A DNA stretch of 64,000 bases from contig JAMPAP010000001.1 of NCBI GenBank assembly GCA_023667185.1, positions 915,852-979,851 on the forward strand. Direction: 5' to 3'. The number at the start of each line of letters is the position of its first letter. Position 1 is the stretch's first letter. Below, one piece after another: positions 62,965-64,000 of this stretch. The position numbers were made by a program, and so were the translations under genes. Source of the DNA: Lachnoclostridium sp. (GTDB lineage Bacteria > Bacteroidota > Bacteroidia > Bacteroidales > Muribaculaceae). The notes under the pieces were generated by a model. That model was not told where the DNA came from, did not search any database, and saw nothing but the letters and a program-made list of their open reading frames with translations.

Positions 62965-63996
62965 ATGCTTTTTATAGGCTTATTAATCATAGCCATCGGT
63001 GCTTTCTGTCAGTCAAGCTGCTACGTTCCCATCAACAAGATTAAAGACTGGAGCTGGGAAAGCTACTGGCTCATTCAGGGTGTATTTGCATGGCTCGTGT
63101 TCCCGTTCCTCGGCGCTCTCCTTGCCGTCCCCGCCGGACACACTCTGGGCGAGCTCCTCTGTGGCGCTGACCCCTTCAGCCTCTGGATGACCATCATCTT
63201 CGGTGCCCTCTGGGGCGTAGGTGGATTGACTTTCGGTCTGTCCATGCGTTACCTTGGCGTGGCTCTCGGCCAGTCGATCGCTCTCGGCACATGCGCCGGC
63301 CTCGGTACGATAATGGGTCCCGTGCTGCTCAACATCTTCTTCCCTGAACTCGATGCCCTCAGCTCGCTGACATTCTCAGTGATCCTCGGCGTGGTGGTTA
63401 CGCTCCTCGGTATCGCCATCATCGGCGTTGCCGGCTCGATGAAAGCTAACTCGCTCAGCGAGGAGGAGAAGAAAGCCGCTGTCAAGGACTTCAACTTCCC
63501 CAAAGGCCTGGCCATCGCACTGCTTGCCGGTTTCATGAGCGGTTGTTTCAACGTAGGTCTGACCTTCGGCCAGGACATCAACTTCGGCGAACTCACTGAC
63601 CCGATGTTCCGCACACTCCCCGCTACGTTCCTCGTGACGCTCGGCGGCTTCGTGACCAATGCCGTATTCTGCCTCTATCAAAACTCGGCCAACAAGACCT
63701 GGAGCGACTACTCCAACGGCAAAGTGTGGGCTAACAACCTGCTCTTCTGTGCTCTGGCCGGTGCTCTCTGGTATAGCCAGTTTTTCGGACTCTCCCTCGG
63801 CAAAGGCTTCCTCACTGACTCTCCCACACTGATGACACTCTCGTTCTGCATCCTCATGGCGCTCAACGTAGTGTTCTCCAACGTATGGGGCATCATCCTT
63901 AAAGAATGGAAAGGCTGCTCGAAATCCACCATCACCGTGCTCATCATCGGCATCGTGGTACTCGTGATCTCATGCTTCCTCCCCCAATTAGTTTAA
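62965..63996 (+). CDS. rhaT: L-rhamnose/proton symporter
   Basis: A 343-residue inner-membrane transporter with about ten hydrophobic segments and the family signature near the N-terminus (GAFCQSSCYVPINKIKDWSW). Later features: FGALWGVGGLTFGLSMRYLG, LGTCAGLGTIMGPVLL, and the C-terminal ITVLIIGIVVLVISCFLPQL. The stop is 4 nt from the right window edge. It moves L-rhamnose from the periplasm with protons. The aldolase step of the pathway (rhaD or equivalent) is not in this window. Confidence 0.95.
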   Translation: MLFIGLLIIAIGAFCQSSCYVPINKIKDWSWESYWLIQGVFAWLVFPFLGALLAVPAGHTLGELLCGADPFSLWMTIIFGALWGVGGLTFGLSMRYLGVALGQSIALGTCAGLGTIMGPVLLNIFFPELDALSSLTFSVILGVVVTLLGIAIIGVAGSMKANSLSEEEKKAAVKDFNFPKGLAIALLAGFMSGCFNVGLTFGQDINFGELTDPMFRTLPATFLVTLGGFVTNAVFCLYQNSANKTWSDYSNGKVWANNLLFCALAGALWYSQFFGLSLGKGFLTDSPTLMTLSFCILMALNVVFSNVWGIILKEWKGCSKSTITVLIIGIVVLVISCFLPQLV

Positions 63997-64000
63997 CCAA

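Overview
The window looks like a chromosome segment of a gut Bacteroidales bacterium, most likely family Muribaculaceae. The signs are SusC/SusD pairs, a one-protein hybrid two-component regulator (HTCS), TAnnTTTG -7 promoter boxes, lipoprotein signals, type-IX-like C-terminal tails ending GIYI.NGKKFVVK, and roughly 50% GC over most of the window. The family call is inference; the order-level call is firm. No rRNA, tRNA or CRISPR array was seen.

Layout. 1-3545: end of a polysaccharide export locus (membrane protein cut by the window edge, Wzc-like kinase, Wza-like lipoprotein). 3699-11123: housekeeping and accessory genes (glgB-ilvA, an Rpn/PD-(D/E)XK nuclease, and an overlapping trio of glycosidase-like lipoprotein, phosphodiesterase and SPOR lipoprotein). 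11238-11822: rubrerythrin. 11834-14865: an AT-rich restriction-modification island (controller, apparently frameshifted HNH endonuclease, cytosine-5 methyltransferase, small divergent gene) bounded by strong hairpins. 14968-45015: a large polysaccharide utilisation locus (PUL): a divergent rhamnulokinase paralogue, the HTCS, a GH78-type rhamnosidase, three tandem paralogous TIM-barrel + CBM9-like proteins, two SusC/SusD pairs, two secreted proteins sharing a sorting tail, and a phosphodiester glycosidase. 45012-51616: a complete glycine cleavage operon (lplA-gcvT-gcvH-gcvPA-gcvPB-lpd). 51778-51951: a small ORF with its own terminator. 52230-55709: a histidine kinase operon with tRNA-quality-control-like genes. 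55719-57188: a TlpA-like thioredoxin with a C10 tract in its promoter. 57462-63996: a GH28-GH105 fusion divergent from rhaB-rhaA-rhaT.

How it fits together. The two rhamnose regions suggest growth on a rhamnose-rich glycan such as rhamnogalacturonan. GH28-GH105 and GH78 would free rhamnose, SusCD pairs import oligosaccharides, and RhaT/RhaA/RhaB feed rhamnose into metabolism. The most interesting signal is a 27-nt motif (two TGRAAC half-sites 21 bp apart). It lies 31-32 nt upstream of the -7 boxes of both the first susC and the rhamnulokinase paralogue, and in weaker form in the HTCS/GH78 intergenic region. This predicts an HTCS operator and ties an unusual kinase and the novel TIM-barrel triplet to one regulon.
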